A stretch of DNA of 64,000 nucleotides from Bdellovibrionaceae bacterium UBA6502 (GCA_002436415.1 DJMA01000011.1:8955-72954), one strand, 5' to 3'; shown: positions 1 to 9,191, numbered from the stretch's first letter. Numbers and translations are program-made. The notes: a model not told the origin generated them from the sequence alone.

Positions 1-1266
1 TTCATCAAGATTGATTACCAATAAGTGGTTATCGATTTGACGAAGATTTATTTTCTTCGCTTTTGCGGCTTTTAAAATTTGATCTACATTTTTAGTTTCT
101 ACCAAAAGAGTATCAAAAAAGTTTTCAGAAACAGAATCCACTTTTGAAGAGATTAAGTCTTTTAAAAGTGCCGTTAGTTTATGGGTGCGAGTTGCAATAT
201 TCTTCAGACCCTTTGGACCATGGTAAACCGCATACATTGAAGCAACTACAGCCAATAAAACTTGGGCAGTACAAATGTTCGATGTAGCACGATCTCTTCT
301 AATATGTTGCTCTCTTGTTTGCAAAGCCAGTCGTGTCGCTAGTTTCCCTTGGGCATCGCGAGTAACACCAATGATTCTTCCAGGAATCTGTCTTTTGTAT
401 TTATCAGAAGTGGCAATATAGGCAGCATGAGGACCGCCATAGTATAAACCCAATCCGAAGCGTTGGGTGGAGCCAACTGCAATATCAGCGCCCCATTCGG
501 CTGGAGTTTTTAACAAGCAAAGTGAAAGTGGATCAGCTGCCATACAAACTAGGGCTTTCTGCTGATGAAGCTTTTCGATGATATTGCTAAGGTCTAAAAC
601 CTCTCCGCGGGTATTAGGGTATTGAATTACGCCACCAAAAAAATCTTCGGTGATTTCTACTTCGTTGATATCGCCCACAACAATCTCGATACCAACAGCA
701 TCAGCACGAGTTTGTACTACCTCGATGCTTTGTGGGTGACAGTATTTATCTACAAAATATTTTGATTTGTTTCTGCCCGCAGAAGCTTTTGATAAATTCA
801 TTGCCTCTGCTACCGCAGTTCCTTCGTCAAGAAGGGATGCATTGGCGATTTCTAAACCAGTAAAGTCAGTGATCATAGTTTGGAAGTTTAATAATGCTTC
901 CATTCTTCCCTGAGAGATTTCTGCTTGGTATGGAGTGTACTGTGTGTACCATCCTGGATTTTCCAAGATATTTCTTTGTATCACGCTTGGTGTGATACAG
1001 GCATTGTATCCTTGGCCTATGTATGAGCGATAAATTTCATTTTTTGAGGCGATACTTTTAAGAAGTTCAAGTCCGTCTTTTTCGGAGTAAGCTCTGCCGA
1101 TTCCCAGTGGAGAGTCGTCATAAATACTTTCGGGGATAGTAGTTTTCACAAGGGATTCAAGGCTTTCGAAGCCAATTTGTTTTAACATTTCAGACTGCTC
1201 ATGAGGAGTGGGTCCGATATGACGAGGAACTAAAGAGTTTGTTGATTGATTGAATAGATTGTTCAT
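1..1266 (-). CDS. gcvP: glycine dehydrogenase (decarboxylating), P-protein, 3' part outside window
   Basis: Pyridoxal-phosphate enzyme of the glycine cleavage system. It decarboxylates glycine and passes the aminomethyl group to the lipoyl arm of GcvH. About 422 N-terminal residues are present and the gene runs off the left edge. I translated the minus strand by eye and found family hallmarks: RHIGPT near residue 15, SYIGQGY, ENPGWYTQYTPYQ, SLLDEGTA, and GRIIGVTRDAQG with TREQHIRRDRATSNIC further on. The length before the edge fits the single-chain (about 950-residue) form rather than the split form. The chosen ATG at 1266 has an AAGGAG ribosome site 7 bases upstream and matches family N-termini. 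A second in-frame ATG at 1338 has an even better GGAGGA site and would add 24 residues. gcvT and gcvH are not in this window. An amino-acid symporter gene lies divergently upstream. Confidence 0.95.
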   Translation of the reverse strand, partial: MNNLFNQSTNSLVPRHIGPTPHEQSEMLKQIGFESLESLVKTTIPESIYDDSPLGIGRAYSEKDGLELLKSIASKNEIYRSYIGQGYNACITPSVIQRNILENPGWYTQYTPYQAEISQGRMEALLNFQTMITDFTGLEIANASLLDEGTAVAEAMNLSKASAGRNKSKYFVDKYCHPQSIEVVQTRADAVGIEIVVGDINEVEITEDFFGGVIQYPNTRGEVLDLSNIIEKLHQQKALVCMAADPLSLCLLKTPAEWGADIAVGSTQRFGLGLYYGGPHAAYIATSDKYKRQIPGRIIGVTRDAQGKLATRLALQTREQHIRRDRATSNICTAQVLLAVVASMYAVYHGPKGLKNIATRTHKLTALLKDLISSKVDSVSENFFDTLLVETKNVDQILKAAKAKKINLRQIDNHLLVINLDE

Positions 1267-1659
1267 ACCGCTTTCTCCTTTTAAGCTACGAAAATGGCCC
1301 TTCGATGTTTCATTATTAGGCTTGCTGCTAACTTCCATGCTTTCCTCCAAATCAGTGAATTTCCCTATGCTTGATACCATAAATGTGAGCTGGAGTGGAT
1401 TGATTTCAAAGAAAACTACTAGTTTGTGCTTTGAATTAATCTAACTGCTATAGAAAATCAGGTTTCGACATGGCGCTTACATAGCTGCGAGTTTTTGCTT
1501 AAGTAAGGAGCCTTATTTTGTTTTCTAAAGAAGCTCTTGGCTTGGCACATTGGTTCAAAGCGAGCGTAAAACTCCAATATATGCAAGTTATGAAAGCACT
1601 AAATAGCTCTTACTTATTGAAATGATTGAATCTAAAGGCTTTGATGGTAGGCTTTCCTC
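1267..1659. other. divergent intergenic region between gcvP and the symporter gene
   Basis: About 390 bases (about 320 if gcvP starts at 1338) separate two divergent genes and must carry both promoters. I looked on both strands for the conserved parts of a glycine riboswitch, common before gcv and AGCS genes, and did not find them. The only strong structure is a dyad at 1405-1435, listed separately. No convincing promoter hexamers stand out. Confidence 0.6.
1405..1435. promoter_or_regulatory. nested inverted repeat, possible operator between gcvP and symporter gene
   Basis: Outer arms TTCAAAG (1405-1411) and CTTTGAA (1429-1435) flank a perfect inner palindrome, AAACTA C TAGTTT (1413-1425). 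Together they give 13 pairable positions within 31 bases. There is no U-tract on either side, so a terminator is unlikely. A dimeric-regulator operator serving both divergent genes is a reasonable but unproven reading. Confidence 0.4.
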
Positions 1660-3078
1660 ATGGGAAATCTACAAATTCAAGCCAGTTTTATCGATAGTGT
1701 TGAAGTGTTTTTAAATCAAGCCGTGGGAATCGTTTGGGGCCCACCATTGGTCGTTCTACTAGTAGGAGCGGGTTTAAGTCTAAGTATCGCTCTAGGAATT
1801 GTCCAAATCAAAGGCTTTAAACATGCAATTGATGTTATCCGAGGAAAATTCGACGATCCCAATGATCCAGGGGAGATAAATCACTTCCAAGCTTTGTGTA
1901 CAGCATTGTCAGCTACTATTGGTTTAGGAAACATTGCGGGTGTTGCCATTGCAATTAGTTTCGGAGGGCCTGGTGCGGTATTCTGGATGATTGTAGTTGG
2001 TTTGGTTGGAATGGCTACCAAGTTTTCGGAATGCTCTTTGGCTTTGATGTATCGTCACGTTGACGACAGAGGGGAAGTGCATGGTGGGCCAATGTATTAC
2101 ATTGAAAGAGGACTTGGAAAAGCATGGAAACCCATGGCGGTCTTTTTTGCTGTAGCTTGTTTGTTTGCCACCTTCGGTGCTTCCAATATGTTTCAAACTT
2201 ATGAAGTAGCAACTCTCATGAATAGCCAGTTTCAAATTCCAAATTATGTGACTGGATTAGTCTTAGCAGTATTAACTGGAATCGTAATCATTGGTGGAAT
2301 TAAACGAATTGGCAGTGTGACCTCAAAAGTGGTTCCTATTATGGGATTAATTTATATTGTAGGATCTCTTATCGTAATTTTAAGTAATGCTTCGGCTGTT
2401 CCTGAACTATTATTAATGATCATCGACAGCGCATTTAATGGAACGGCTGCAACCGGTGGTTTTGCCGGAGCAGGAGTTGCAACGGTGATCACTTGGGGAG
2501 TTCGAAGAGCTTGTTTCTCTAATGAGGCAGGTGTGGGATCATCGCCAATCGCTCACTCTGCCGCAGCGACAAAAGAGCCAGTCCGAGAGGGAGCCGTAGC
2601 GCTTTTAGAGCCTTTTATTGATACTGTGGTTGTTTGTACAATGACGGCTTTAGTAATTTTAATTTCAGGAGCATGGACAGACGCAGTGGATCCAGTAACT
2701 GGAAATAAATTAACGGGTGCTCTTTTAACAGCAAAAGCTTTTGATTCTGCCATTCCAGGCTTCGGTAAGTTTTTTGTTCCGGTAGCGGTTTTTCTTTTTG
2801 CCTACTCGACTTTACTTAGTTGGTCCTACTATGGCGAAAGAGCTTTGGATTATCTTACTGGTGGAAAAGGCATTGTTGTTTATAAATTTATTTTTTGTAC
2901 GGTTGCTTTCATTGGAGCCATGTGGACACAAAAAGTGATCATTTCTTTTTCTGATTTAATGTATGGCTTAATGGTGATTCCAAATATGTTAGCCATTGCC
3001 ATCCTTTCGCCAAAACTTTTAAAAGAAAGCAAAAGTTACTTTCAGCGATTGAAAGCTGGGGAATTTGAAGTAAAATAA
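1660..3078 (+). CDS. sodium:alanine/glycine symporter (AGCS family)
   Basis: Inner-membrane Na+-coupled importer of alanine or glycine, 472 residues, the normal length of the AGCS (AlsT/DagA) family. Family landmarks are readable: ALSATIGLGNIAGVA near residue 85, GGPGAVFWM, then GEVHGGPMYYIERGLG near 140, and the FSNEAGVGSSPIAHSAA block near 290. About ten hydrophobic segments are visible. The ATG at 1660 lacks a strong ribosome site, but the family N-terminus supports it. Its position divergent from gcvP suggests a shared role in glycine/alanine use, which is inference. The next gene starts 4 bases after the stop and is probably co-transcribed. Confidence 0.93.
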   Translation: MGNLQIQASFIDSVEVFLNQAVGIVWGPPLVVLLVGAGLSLSIALGIVQIKGFKHAIDVIRGKFDDPNDPGEINHFQALCTALSATIGLGNIAGVAIAISFGGPGAVFWMIVVGLVGMATKFSECSLALMYRHVDDRGEVHGGPMYYIERGLGKAWKPMAVFFAVACLFATFGASNMFQTYEVATLMNSQFQIPNYVTGLVLAVLTGIVIIGGIKRIGSVTSKVVPIMGLIYIVGSLIVILSNASAVPELLLMIIDSAFNGTAATGGFAGAGVATVITWGVRRACFSNEAGVGSSPIAHSAAATKEPVREGAVALLEPFIDTVVVCTMTALVILISGAWTDAVDPVTGNKLTGALLTAKAFDSAIPGFGKFFVPVAVFLFAYSTLLSWSYYGERALDYLTGGKGIVVYKFIFCTVAFIGAMWTQKVIISFSDLMYGLMVIPNMLAIAILSPKLLKESKSYFQRLKAGEFEVK

Positions 3079-3082
3079 AAAA

Positions 3083-3982
3083 ATGAACGAAGGTGTAGAA
3101 AACCAAAACATCATTGTTTACAGGCCTTTTTTACATCGCTTGTATTATTTAGCCAATATTCTCATTTGGTTGAGTGTTGCTGTACTATACAGACTTAATC
3201 ACGAGCAAATTGAAGAATTAGGCTGGTTGCAAGGTGGTTTTAAGCTTTTATTAGCCAGCTCTGTGCCACTAGGGATTTGGTTTCGTCTTTACATTGTAGT
3301 GCGTCCGCGAATTTTTTCTAAAATTTGGATTGATGGGAATAGTCTTTGGATACAATTTAAAAAGAAAAAGTCTGAGATTCATTTTTCACAAATTAAAAAT
3401 CTAAAACCAAGTTTTGTACCACCGAAATTTATGGGTGGTTACCAAGTTGAACTTCATTCAGGGAAAAAACTATTTTTTGGTTCTTTGTTGAAAAATGACT
3501 TCCTGATTTTACAAGCCATTCGTAAGTACAGTCCGAATCTTTTGGAGCATTCAAAATTTCAACTCTTAATTAGTCGCACCCAAACTTGTGATGAGTATTG
3601 GAACCGAGTTCTTAAAAAAGTGGAAAACAAGTTTTACCTTGGCTATAAGTTTTTACTCCTTCCCTTGTGTAGCTTTGCAGTGTTTTTTTTCGGCTTTAAG
3701 AACGAATGGCTGGATTTCAAAGGCCAAGACCCTAACTTTGAATACATTTGGTATTTTTGGCAGTATTTAGTAATAGTGGCCATTCAAATTGTTGTGGCCA
3801 TTGTTTTGAGTCATTTTTTCGATGACCTCTACATCAAAAAGAAAAATACAATGGTATTGTGTGACGAGAAAAACAAGAACTTTCACAGGCGATTAATTTA
3901 TCTCTCCGAATTTTTTAATCTTATTTTTGCGAGTCTTGCCGGAGCCCTTTGGTTGGCGTGGCGTTTTATGGCAGCGGCTTAA
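3083..3982 (+). CDS. membrane protein of unknown function
   Basis: A 299-residue protein I do not recognise. Hydrophobic segments lie at about 20-38 and 50-70, then near 186-206, 228-248 and 277-297. Between the pairs is a soluble stretch (about 75-180) rich in beta-forming residues and lysine, reminiscent of the PH-like module found between membrane helices in many bacterial membrane proteins. That comparison is weak. It begins 4 bases after the symporter stop, so the two likely share a transcript. The 3' end overlaps the convergent radical SAM gene by 17 bases. Confidence 0.75.
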   Translation: MNEGVENQNIIVYRPFLHRLYYLANILIWLSVAVLYRLNHEQIEELGWLQGGFKLLLASSVPLGIWFRLYIVVRPRIFSKIWIDGNSLWIQFKKKKSEIHFSQIKNLKPSFVPPKFMGGYQVELHSGKKLFFGSLLKNDFLILQAIRKYSPNLLEHSKFQLLISRTQTCDEYWNRVLKKVENKFYLGYKFLLLPLCSFAVFFFGFKNEWLDFKGQDPNFEYIWYFWQYLVIVAIQIVVAIVLSHFFDDLYIKKKNTMVLCDEKNKNFHRRLIYLSEFFNLIFASLAGALWLAWRFMAAA

Positions 3983-4958
3983 TATCGTGTAAGTGCACTG
4001 GAAATTGATTTAAAGCATAATTAGGAAGCTCCTCAGACAAGCGTCCTTGTTTTACACCCCGAGCATTTAAATGCATTAAGATTTCTTGGAAGACTTTCAT
4101 CTTGTAGCGGTTCCAAGAAGGAGCAATTAGTTCATCCCATCTAGGAGCCAATGCTCCCAAGCGGTGAACAGGAATATCGGCTTTCAAGTGATCTAAAAAT
4201 AAAGCACATTTTCTAGAATACTCTTCTAAACTTACTGGCTCGAACATTCCTTTTTCATAAAGAACCTCTAGGCCTGTATTTTTTAATACATGTAGGTTGT
4301 GGAGTTTTACATTATCCACCGGTAAAGAGTTGGTTATTTTTGCGCTTTCAATGATTTGTTCGTCTGTTTCATTGGGCATACCAAAAATAAAATGAATGCC
4401 CACTTCTACTTTAGGACAAGCCTTTTTGATTTGATAAATTGCTTCGATGGATTTTCCAGCGGCGTGGCCACGTTTTAAAAATTTAACTTGTTCTTCGAAG
4501 AAACTCTGAACACCCAGCTCAACAGAAAAATAAGTTCTTTCAGAATACTCCTGCCAGAGTCTAAGTAGTGCAGGGGAAAGACAGTCAGGTCTTGTACCAA
4601 CAATGATGCCTTTTACGAAAGGATAACTTAGGGCTAATTCGTAGTAACTTTTTAATTTTTCAATTCCAGCAAGACTATTTGTATAGGCCTGAAAATAGAT
4701 TACAAAATTTGTGGCGTTATATTTTTTGCTTAACTTATCATGGTAGTTTTCGATTTGTTCTTTGAGAGTTTTTTCGAAGGAATCCTCATAAGCTGCTGAA
4801 CCCCATTCATCACAAAATATACAGGTCTCCATCTTTTTTAAGCCCATGCGATTGGGACAGGTGTCGACAATACTAACTGGAATTTTGAAAACTCTGTCTC
4901 CAAAAGTCTTTTTATAGTGTCGGCTGATGGGATAGTAAGTGTCTTTAACCTGGTCCAT
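3966..4958 (-). CDS. yhcC: radical SAM protein, YhcC/TIGR01212 family
   Basis: Predicted iron-sulfur radical-SAM enzyme of 330 residues, cytoplasmic, function unknown in the family. The cluster motif is CPNRMG followed by CIFC near residue 35-50, the spaced cysteine pattern of this family. Further landmarks are GTRPDC, SVELGVQS and GIHFIFGMPNETDEQ. The start is set at 4958, where CCTAGGAG lies 4 bases ahead of ATG GAC; an upstream in-frame ATG at 4997 has no such site and adds 13 unlikely residues. It converges with, and slightly overlaps, the upstream membrane-protein gene. The neighbours give no clue to the substrate. Confidence 0.88.
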   Translation of the reverse strand: MDQVKDTYYPISRHYKKTFGDRVFKIPVSIVDTCPNRMGLKKMETCIFCDEWGSAAYEDSFEKTLKEQIENYHDKLSKKYNATNFVIYFQAYTNSLAGIEKLKSYYELALSYPFVKGIIVGTRPDCLSPALLRLWQEYSERTYFSVELGVQSFFEEQVKFLKRGHAAGKSIEAIYQIKKACPKVEVGIHFIFGMPNETDEQIIESAKITNSLPVDNVKLHNLHVLKNTGLEVLYEKGMFEPVSLEEYSRKCALFLDHLKADIPVHRLGALAPRWDELIAPSWNRYKMKVFQEILMHLNARGVKQGRLSEELPNYALNQFPVHLHDIKPLP

Positions 4959-5036
4959 AAAACTCCTAGGCACTAGATTTGCCCAGCCAAGGCACAAAAT
5001 GCAAGGCCTTTGTAAAATAAAGAGAAAAGGCCTTAG

Positions 5037-5921
5037 TTAGTTTGTTGATTCTTTGAAAGATTTACTCTTGTTGTACTTGTAAATCCTAGGAATAAAGATT
5101 CTCTTAAACTCTAGGTAAAGAGCTAAAAAGTCGTCCTTATAGAGCGGGTAGTGCTTTTCATAAAGGACTTTATTGCTGCTATTATCATTTGGAATATTCT
5201 TTACCCAACGATCATGATTTCTTGTAGCCATAGGCATGATGATGGTCATAAAGGATGGCCCAAAAGTGGAATGAATCCAAGCGTAAAAGGATTGGTCATT
5301 GTCGTTTAAGCTTTTAACTAATGGAACCATACTTTGTACGGATACGGGAGCGTATTTTGTTTGAATATAAAGTTCGTTCCTATCGATTGTGCGACCATCA
5401 ATTATAATTTCAAGATTAGGATCGAAGAGCCTTCTGTAAAAACCACTTACTTGGTTATTGAGATGGTGTGCAGTACTTCCACTTTTAATCTCTTGAAATC
5501 CTGTGATTAAAAACTTGCCCTTATAACTAGATAACAGCCAATAATCTGCGTGTAAGTTGTTACCGATCGTTATGCGATCTCCACTTAGCTTTAAATAGCT
5601 TGAAAAAAGCTGTAAAGCGATTTCACCAAATACACCTCTAAGCATGATGTCGGTATTTTTTAAATTGATTTCTTCTGCATTTTTGACTTGTTTTGCTAGA
5701 CTAGCTAGGCCAAGGAAATCAGTGAGTTCTATGCTATCAAACTCTGCACCAAGGTGTTTCGAAAACCAATTTCGTATCTTGACTGCTTTTAGGAGGTTTT
5801 CGGAGTATTCTAAATTTTGTGATTTTATATCAACAGCAGTCGTAGCACACAAGCGAGTGCTTGCCTGTCCTATAGATAAATAAAATGTTATCCCCAAAAA
5901 CATTAAAAGTAGTTTCAACAC
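5037..5921 (-). CDS. exported protein of unknown function
   Basis: A 294-residue protein with a clear signal peptide (hydrophobic residues 2-18, cleavage likely after QAS). I do not recognise the mature part. It is mixed alpha/beta, ends in a basic tail and has only one cysteine. The start is GTG at 5921 with GGGGAAGG immediately ahead; the very next codon is TTG, which has better spacing, so the start is ambiguous by one codon. A GCCGATA sequence lies on the minus strand at 5944-5950, resembling the -10 of flagellar-sigma promoters, but I could not find a matching -35. Confidence 0.7.
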   Translation of the reverse strand: MLKLLLMFLGITFYLSIGQASTRLCATTAVDIKSQNLEYSENLLKAVKIRNWFSKHLGAEFDSIELTDFLGLASLAKQVKNAEEINLKNTDIMLRGVFGEIALQLFSSYLKLSGDRITIGNNLHADYWLLSSYKGKFLITGFQEIKSGSTAHHLNNQVSGFYRRLFDPNLEIIIDGRTIDRNELYIQTKYAPVSVQSMVPLVKSLNDNDQSFYAWIHSTFGPSFMTIIMPMATRNHDRWVKNIPNDNSSNKVLYEKHYPLYKDDFLALYLEFKRIFIPRIYKYNKSKSFKESTN

Positions 5922-6105
5922 ACCTTCCCCGTAAACGCCATAATATCGGCTACTTTTCTCTTGCCTAGGAAAGCTTTTTTATATTGAAAAATTAACAGAA
6001 ATTAAGCTCTGAATGTTAGACTTATTTTAGATCTGATTAAAGAAGCCAAAGTAAATTGGTGATTTACAGAGTATTTGTCGACTAAATTTGTTTAACCATA
6101 TGACT

Positions 6106-6948
6106 CTAAAGGGTGTCGGGAGGAAGCTCCTTGGGAAGTCCCTTGATGGCCCAAGTTGATTGTCTTTTGAAAGCAAATCCAGCTCTAGAATGAATCCAGA
6201 AGCCTCGACTGCGGAGAGCTCGGTTTAAATCACCAGTAGCTGCGTAGGTGCTTAGTATGGACTTGTCATCTGCTTTCTCTAAAAAGCTTTCTAAGAAATG
6301 GGGAGACCACAATTCACTGGAAGCGGATTTAGAGTAGGCATCGAAAAGGTAGCAGTTTACTTTTTCCAGAGATTGGTAGTTGGCCAAAACCTCTTCTTGT
6401 AATCGCCAGAGACCGGCATCGTACAGAGCTAAAGCGTAGGTTTTAACTTGTATGGCAGTGAGTTCAAATTTTTCTAGGTAAAGAGAAAAAATATGATCAT
6501 AGGCTTTCTTAAGCATAGGGTTTTTACAATCATCCTTAAGGTAATCTAAGAAATGTTGGTTTAATTCTGAGTGTAACTCGAAGCTAGTGATTTTTATTTT
6601 GAAACGATCAAGGAGTTGAAAATCGGTTTTACTTAGAGACTCTTTGAGATCAGGAAGACGAGTAATGGCCCGACAAAAAATACTCATTTCGTTGTAGCCA
6701 ATTCCTAGGCCTAGATTTACAAAGTGAGCATGTTGAATTTGTTCGAGGCAAAATTGGATGGCCTCACCGTAGATGTACTCAGTTTCTGTAAAAGCACCTT
6801 GAGAGGAATGCATACTTTCTTGGTCCATCTTTTCGGAGCTAGAACTGCTTGCAGAGTAGCTACCGTCTAAAGTTTTTAAGAGGTGAAAGTACAAACCTTC
6901 ACGCTCCTTTCTAGACTCAAGAAGATCTTCCTCTCTTAGACTTCCCAT
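6106..6948 (-). CDS. MnmC-like SAM-dependent methyltransferase
   Basis: Probably a tRNA wobble-uridine methyltransferase of the MnmC N-domain (DUF752) type, 280 residues, lacking the FAD oxidase half of bifunctional MnmC. Seen in sequence: an SAM-binding loop LGLGIGYNEM near residue 78, the DAYSKSASSELWSPHF block near 200 that parallels the DAF...P.LW block of MnmC, and a C-terminal STYAATGDLNRALRSRGF followed by GFAFKRQ, which parallels the final part of that domain. The start codon overlaps the argS stop by one base (TAATG), so translation is probably coupled. Pairing with argS fits a tRNA-related job. The exact substrate is inferred, not shown. Confidence 0.7.
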   Translation of the reverse strand: MGSLREEDLLESRKEREGLYFHLLKTLDGSYSASSSSSEKMDQESMHSSQGAFTETEYIYGEAIQFCLEQIQHAHFVNLGLGIGYNEMSIFCRAITRLPDLKESLSKTDFQLLDRFKIKITSFELHSELNQHFLDYLKDDCKNPMLKKAYDHIFSLYLEKFELTAIQVKTYALALYDAGLWRLQEEVLANYQSLEKVNCYLFDAYSKSASSELWSPHFLESFLEKADDKSILSTYAATGDLNRALRSRGFWIHSRAGFAFKRQSTWAIKGLPKELPPDTL

Positions 6949-9191
6949 TACATTCTTTCTAAAGTATCAATTCCGATCAAAGCCAGACCTTTTTGAATGA
7001 CAAGACCTGAAGCTTTCACCAATGCAGCTCGAGCTGTGGTTAGGGCTTCGTTGTCGGCATTTAAAACCGAACAATTGCTGTACATTCGACTAAAATCTTT
7101 AGATAGCTCAAACAGATAAATACAAAGAGATTGTGGTTCGTTAGATTTCACTGACTTTTCAACCGCTTCATGGAAAAGGCTAAGTTTGCGAACTAAAGCT
7201 TGCTCTGTTTCATGCTCTAATAAAGAAAAATCCGCTTTGGAAAGATCCATTTCTGGTTTTTTCTCTTCTAGTTCTCGCAAAATAGAACAAGTTCGAGCGT
7301 AGGCATACATCATATAAGGACCAGTGTTTCCTGACTTAGCAGTCCACTCTGTAAGATCAAAAACGATATTTTTGTTATTATCCTGATTTAGCATTCCATA
7401 TTTAATCGTAGCAATGGCGATCTTGCGTTTTGCTTCTTCGATTTCTTCTGGAGTCCAATCGTTTCTATATTTATTTAAAAACTCAGACTGGATGTTTTGC
7501 TCTAAACTATCTTGAAGTTGAGAGAATAAAATCACATTTCCTTTTCGACTACTCATTTTTCCAGAGGGTAAAACCACTTGGCCATAAGCAAGGTGAAAAG
7601 AGTCTTTGGCTTGTTCAAAACCCATTTTTTCTAGAGTGGCAAAAACTTGTTGAAAATGAAGACTTTGCGCAACGTCCACAACATAAATGGATTTATCGAT
7701 TTTGTATTTTTCGAACTTTAGTTTTGCAAGAGCTAAGTCTTTTGTGGAGTAAAGACCTGTGCCATCGGATTTTAAAACTAAAAAGAAAGGTAGTTTTTTG
7801 TCTTCTAAGCGAACACCTACGGCGCCCTCATTTTTTTCGAAAACACCTTTTTCAAGAAATTCTTTGACCACTTGTTTTCCAGGTTCACCCACATCACTTT
7901 CGAAAAAGAAATGATCAAAGCGAGCATCTAACCAGTGATAGATCTTTTTAAACTCATCCATGGACCATTCTTTGGTTTCTTGCCACAAAGAATAGTAGTC
8001 TGAGCCAGGGCTTTCTAATTGTTTTAAAGCATTAGACACGGCTTTGTTGCGACTAGCAATAAGCTCATTTACGCTTTTGCCCTCAAGCTCTTTGTTTTCT
8101 TTGCGAGTGATCTCTGAGATCTCCTGACCAATTTGAGAATTACTAGATATAATCTCAGCGTTTGAGGTTGCTTGGTCAAAGCGGAAAATTTTATTTTTAT
8201 CGTCAGTAAGGTTTAATTCCTTTTCACTAAGTATCATACCCTGACTAAGAATGCCTTTTTTATCTGATTCGCCAACAAGGCGACCTGCGACTCTTGAGCC
8301 AATGCTGGCGTAAGCAACAATATCTCCTTCTGAAAACTCAGTGCCTCCACAAACAACTTGAAACTGATTTTCGCCAGTAGAAACTTTTACCACTTTCCAA
8401 GCTTCATTTTCTGGATGAGTTTTAATCTCTTCAACTTTAGCTGATAAGATACCAGGATATGGAAATTTAGCGAGTCGAGTGTAATCTAATAGCTCTGTAG
8501 CATCGGAATACATTTGACCAAGAAACTCCGCCACTACCATGTTTTTACTGTCACAGTATTCAAAAACTTTTTCTTTAAAAGTTTTCAAGTCTTTGACACA
8601 GTCTTGTAAGTTTTTAAACTCCAATGTGGATTGATTCGGTAAGTAGTGTTCAGTGAAAAACCACAAACATTTTGCAATGTGAGCTCCAACGTCTCCAATG
8701 TAGTTCACAGCGACCACTTCATGCCCTGACCATTCATACAAGCGAACTAAGGCGTCGCCTAGAGAAACATTTCTTGTGTGGCCAACGTGAAAAGCCTTGT
8801 GGGTGTTGGGTTGAGAGTATTCTACCATTACTTTGTGATTTTTTTGCGGGCGAGTGCTCAAAAAATCTCCCGATAAAATGGCTGGGATTGTTGCATTTGC
8901 CATTTGTGATCGGTCGATTTTAAAGTTTAAAAATGGACCCATAGCTTTCACGGAGCTAAAGTTTTTGGCCTCATCTGTTTTTAAAAACAATTCTTCGATT
9001 TCACTAGCAATCATTGGAGGAGCTTTTTTTAAAGCTTTGGCAAGAATGAAACAAGGGAAGGCAAGGTCTCCCATTTTTAAGTTCTTTGGAACTTCTACCA
9101 ATTTTTCTAATTCGTCATTGGATTTATCTAGTTGAAAATTATCTTTAAAAACTTTTGCTAAGCCGGAAGCAATAACGGCAGAATAATTCAT
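6948..9191 (-). CDS. argS: arginyl-tRNA synthetase with an internal tRNA-binding-type insertion
   Basis: Charges tRNA-Arg in the cytoplasm. The protein has 747 residues, well above the usual 550-600. The class I signatures are intact: HVGHTRN at 135-141 (HIGH) and KMSSRKG at 545-551 (KMSKS-like); the C-terminal anticodon-binding region carries the TGPYMMYAYAR block at 623-633. The extra length includes residues about 250-330, which read like the OB-fold tRNA-binding domain of PheT/MetRS C-termini: KVEEIKTHP, VVCGGTEFSEGDIVAYASIG, then GILSQGMILSEKELNL. The start at 9191 is supported by GGGAGAG 3 bases ahead. An upstream in-frame ATG at 9239 has no good site. It is followed without a gap by the MnmC-like gene. 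Confidence 0.96.
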   Translation of the reverse strand: MNYSAVIASGLAKVFKDNFQLDKSNDELEKLVEVPKNLKMGDLAFPCFILAKALKKAPPMIASEIEELFLKTDEAKNFSSVKAMGPFLNFKIDRSQMANATIPAILSGDFLSTRPQKNHKVMVEYSQPNTHKAFHVGHTRNVSLGDALVRLYEWSGHEVVAVNYIGDVGAHIAKCLWFFTEHYLPNQSTLEFKNLQDCVKDLKTFKEKVFEYCDSKNMVVAEFLGQMYSDATELLDYTRLAKFPYPGILSAKVEEIKTHPENEAWKVVKVSTGENQFQVVCGGTEFSEGDIVAYASIGSRVAGRLVGESDKKGILSQGMILSEKELNLTDDKNKIFRFDQATSNAEIISSNSQIGQEISEITRKENKELEGKSVNELIASRNKAVSNALKQLESPGSDYYSLWQETKEWSMDEFKKIYHWLDARFDHFFFESDVGEPGKQVVKEFLEKGVFEKNEGAVGVRLEDKKLPFFLVLKSDGTGLYSTKDLALAKLKFEKYKIDKSIYVVDVAQSLHFQQVFATLEKMGFEQAKDSFHLAYGQVVLPSGKMSSRKGNVILFSQLQDSLEQNIQSEFLNKYRNDWTPEEIEEAKRKIAIATIKYGMLNQDNNKNIVFDLTEWTAKSGNTGPYMMYAYARTCSILRELEEKKPEMDLSKADFSLLEHETEQALVRKLSLFHEAVEKSVKSNEPQSLCIYLFELSKDFSRMYSNCSVLNADNEALTTARAALVKASGLVIQKGLALIGIDTLERM

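Noticed and set aside
1339..1659. Glycine riboswitch before gcvP or the symporter gene
   Set aside because: Neither strand contains the conserved aptamer segments expected for one or two glycine aptamers.
5944..5950. GCCGATA on the minus strand before the exported-protein gene at 5037-5921 as a flagellar-sigma promoter
   Set aside because: No TAAAGTTT-like -35 at the right distance.
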